Of a stretch of 14,505 nucleotides of DNA, positions 14,322 to 14,505 are shown in pieces; the first letter of the stretch is position 1; each line of letters opens with the position of its first letter. The notes under the pieces are model-generated. The model did no database searches, was not told the origin of the DNA, and saw nothing but the letters and a program-made list of their open reading frames with translations. Made by a program: the position numbers and the translations under genes. The DNA is from Chloroflexota bacterium (GTDB lineage Bacteria; Chloroflexota; UBA5177; JANWHV01). The stretch is taken from NCBI GenBank assembly GCA_025450255.1, contig JANWHV010000165.1:1-14505 (forward strand). Reading direction: 5' to 3'.

Positions 14322-14350
14322 ATCATAGCCGCCGTTGGGCGGTTCGTCAA
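14322..14350 (-). promoter_or_regulatory. Distal promoter of the transporter operon
   Basis: TTGACG (14350-14345), a 17-bp spacer and TATGAT (14327-14322) make the best sigma70-like promoter in the window (5/6 and 5/6). It reads toward the transporter with a leader of about 280 bases that contains both GntR-type operators. The -35 is again in GTTGACGAACC. Confidence 0.65.
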
Positions 14351-14356
14351 CACTTT

Positions 14357-14401
14357 TTGACCATTGATGTTGATTGCTGTTGTATCTTAGAGTATTCGTC
14401 A
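14357..14401 (+). promoter_or_regulatory. Tentative promoter of the divergent SDR gene
   Basis: TTGACC (14357-14362) faces right, back-to-back with the leftward TTGACG. Possible -10 boxes are TTGTAT after 17 bp or TATTCG (14393-14398) paired with TTGATT (14370-14375). Neither is strong. The repeats at 14363-14382 lie within the spacer region. Confidence 0.3.
14363..14382. repeat. Tandem 10-bp repeat ATTGnTGTTG
   Basis: ATTGATGTTG (14363-14372) and ATTGCTGTTG (14373-14382) are adjacent and differ in one base. They begin 12 bases upstream of the distal promoter -35, almost the same offset as the ATTGTGTTG pair at the deoR promoter. They also lie in the probable promoter of the divergent SDR gene, so one regulator could control both directions. 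Confidence 0.5.
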
Positions 14402-14416
14402 TGATAGGAGGCACGC

Positions 14417-14505
14417 ATGCAACCCGCGGGCAGCGGCAGATTCTCGGGTCGTACGGCGATCGTGACCGGCGCCGCGTCCGGCATTGGACTGGCCACGGCG
14501 CGCGA
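14417..14505 (+). CDS. Short-chain dehydrogenase, N-terminus only
   Basis: ATG 14417 follows TAGGAGG at ideal spacing and opens a frame that runs off the right edge (29 complete codons). The start reads MQPAGSGRFSGRTAIVTGAASGIGLATAR, in which TGAASGIG (17-24) is the cofactor loop of classical SDR enzymes. It is the only plus-strand gene and diverges from the transporter operon. Its substrate cannot be judged from this fragment; by context it may oxidise rhamnose or a later intermediate and so duplicate the SDR at 6480-7247. Confidence 0.85.
   Translation, partial: MQPAGSGRFSGRTAIVTGAASGIGLATAR

Larger units (their letters stand above)
14038..14416. other. Divergent regulatory region, 379 bp without a gene
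   Basis: No coding sequence is evident. The region contains a proximal minus-strand promoter (14118-14146) with a GntR-type operator just below it (14092-14110), a second GntR-type operator (14184-14194) inside a larger inverted repeat, a strong distal minus-strand promoter (14322-14350), and a tandem 10-bp repeat (14363-14382) shared with the start of the divergent SDR gene. GGTTAC (14209-14214) and GTAACC (14236-14241) also form a loose inverted pair. Confidence 0.7.

Noticed and set aside
1..14505. tRNA, rRNA, CRISPR arrays, transposases or integrase genes
   Set aside because: I saw no cloverleaf-like or rRNA sequence, no regularly spaced repeat array, and no mobile-element protein; the window reads as one metabolic locus.

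Overview
The window comes from a GC-rich bacterium (roughly 60% G+C) with strong Shine-Dalgarno sites, sigma70-like promoters and tightly packed genes with 4-base ATGA stop/start overlaps. The sequence alone does not fix the phylum. The periplasmic binding protein has a cleavable signal peptide and no convincing lipobox, which hints at a diderm. The gene set resembles rhamnose loci of Rhizobiales and Chloroflexota.

The whole window is an L-rhamnose uptake and catabolism locus. Every gene but the last is on the minus strand, so transcription runs right to left. From the right edge: a short-chain dehydrogenase (SDR) begins on the plus strand at 14417 and runs out of the window. A 379-bp promoter region (14038-14416) separates it from a sugar ABC transporter in the order ATPase, permease, permease, binding protein (14037-9370). 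Two perfect hairpins follow the transporter. Next comes a second unit: an FCD-type GntR regulator, an enolase-superfamily dehydratase resembling L-rhamnonate dehydratase, an SDR resembling L-rhamnose 1-dehydrogenase, a metallo-beta-lactamase (MBL) fold protein whose metal site is erased, a short remnant of a DapA/KDG-aldolase-family gene, and L-rhamnose mutarotase (9167-5221). The third unit starts at a promoter near 5133 and holds a DeoR regulator, the bifunctional rhamnulose-1-phosphate aldolase/lactaldehyde dehydrogenase, L-rhamnose isomerase and a second class II aldolase that is cut by the left edge (5037-1).

The genes support two routes. In the phosphorylative route, mutarotase, isomerase, a kinase not present here, and the fused aldolase/dehydrogenase give DHAP plus lactaldehyde, then lactate. 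In the oxidative route, SDR, a lactonase slot and rhamnonate dehydratase lead to 2-keto-3-deoxy-L-rhamnonate. The aldolase expected for the oxidative route is seen only as a remnant of about 37 codons, and the protein in the lactonase slot has lost nearly all its metal ligands.

Regulation is unusually readable. The identical 11-mer GTTGACGAACC supplies the -35 box of three minus-strand promoters, each with a 17-bp spacer. Two of these also have CAACACAAT-like repeats just upstream. Two GntR/FadR-type operators (TGGTNNNACCA), whose 11-bp cores are exact reverse complements of each other, flank the proximal transporter promoter. A perfect 15-bp palindrome lies just upstream of the deoR gene.
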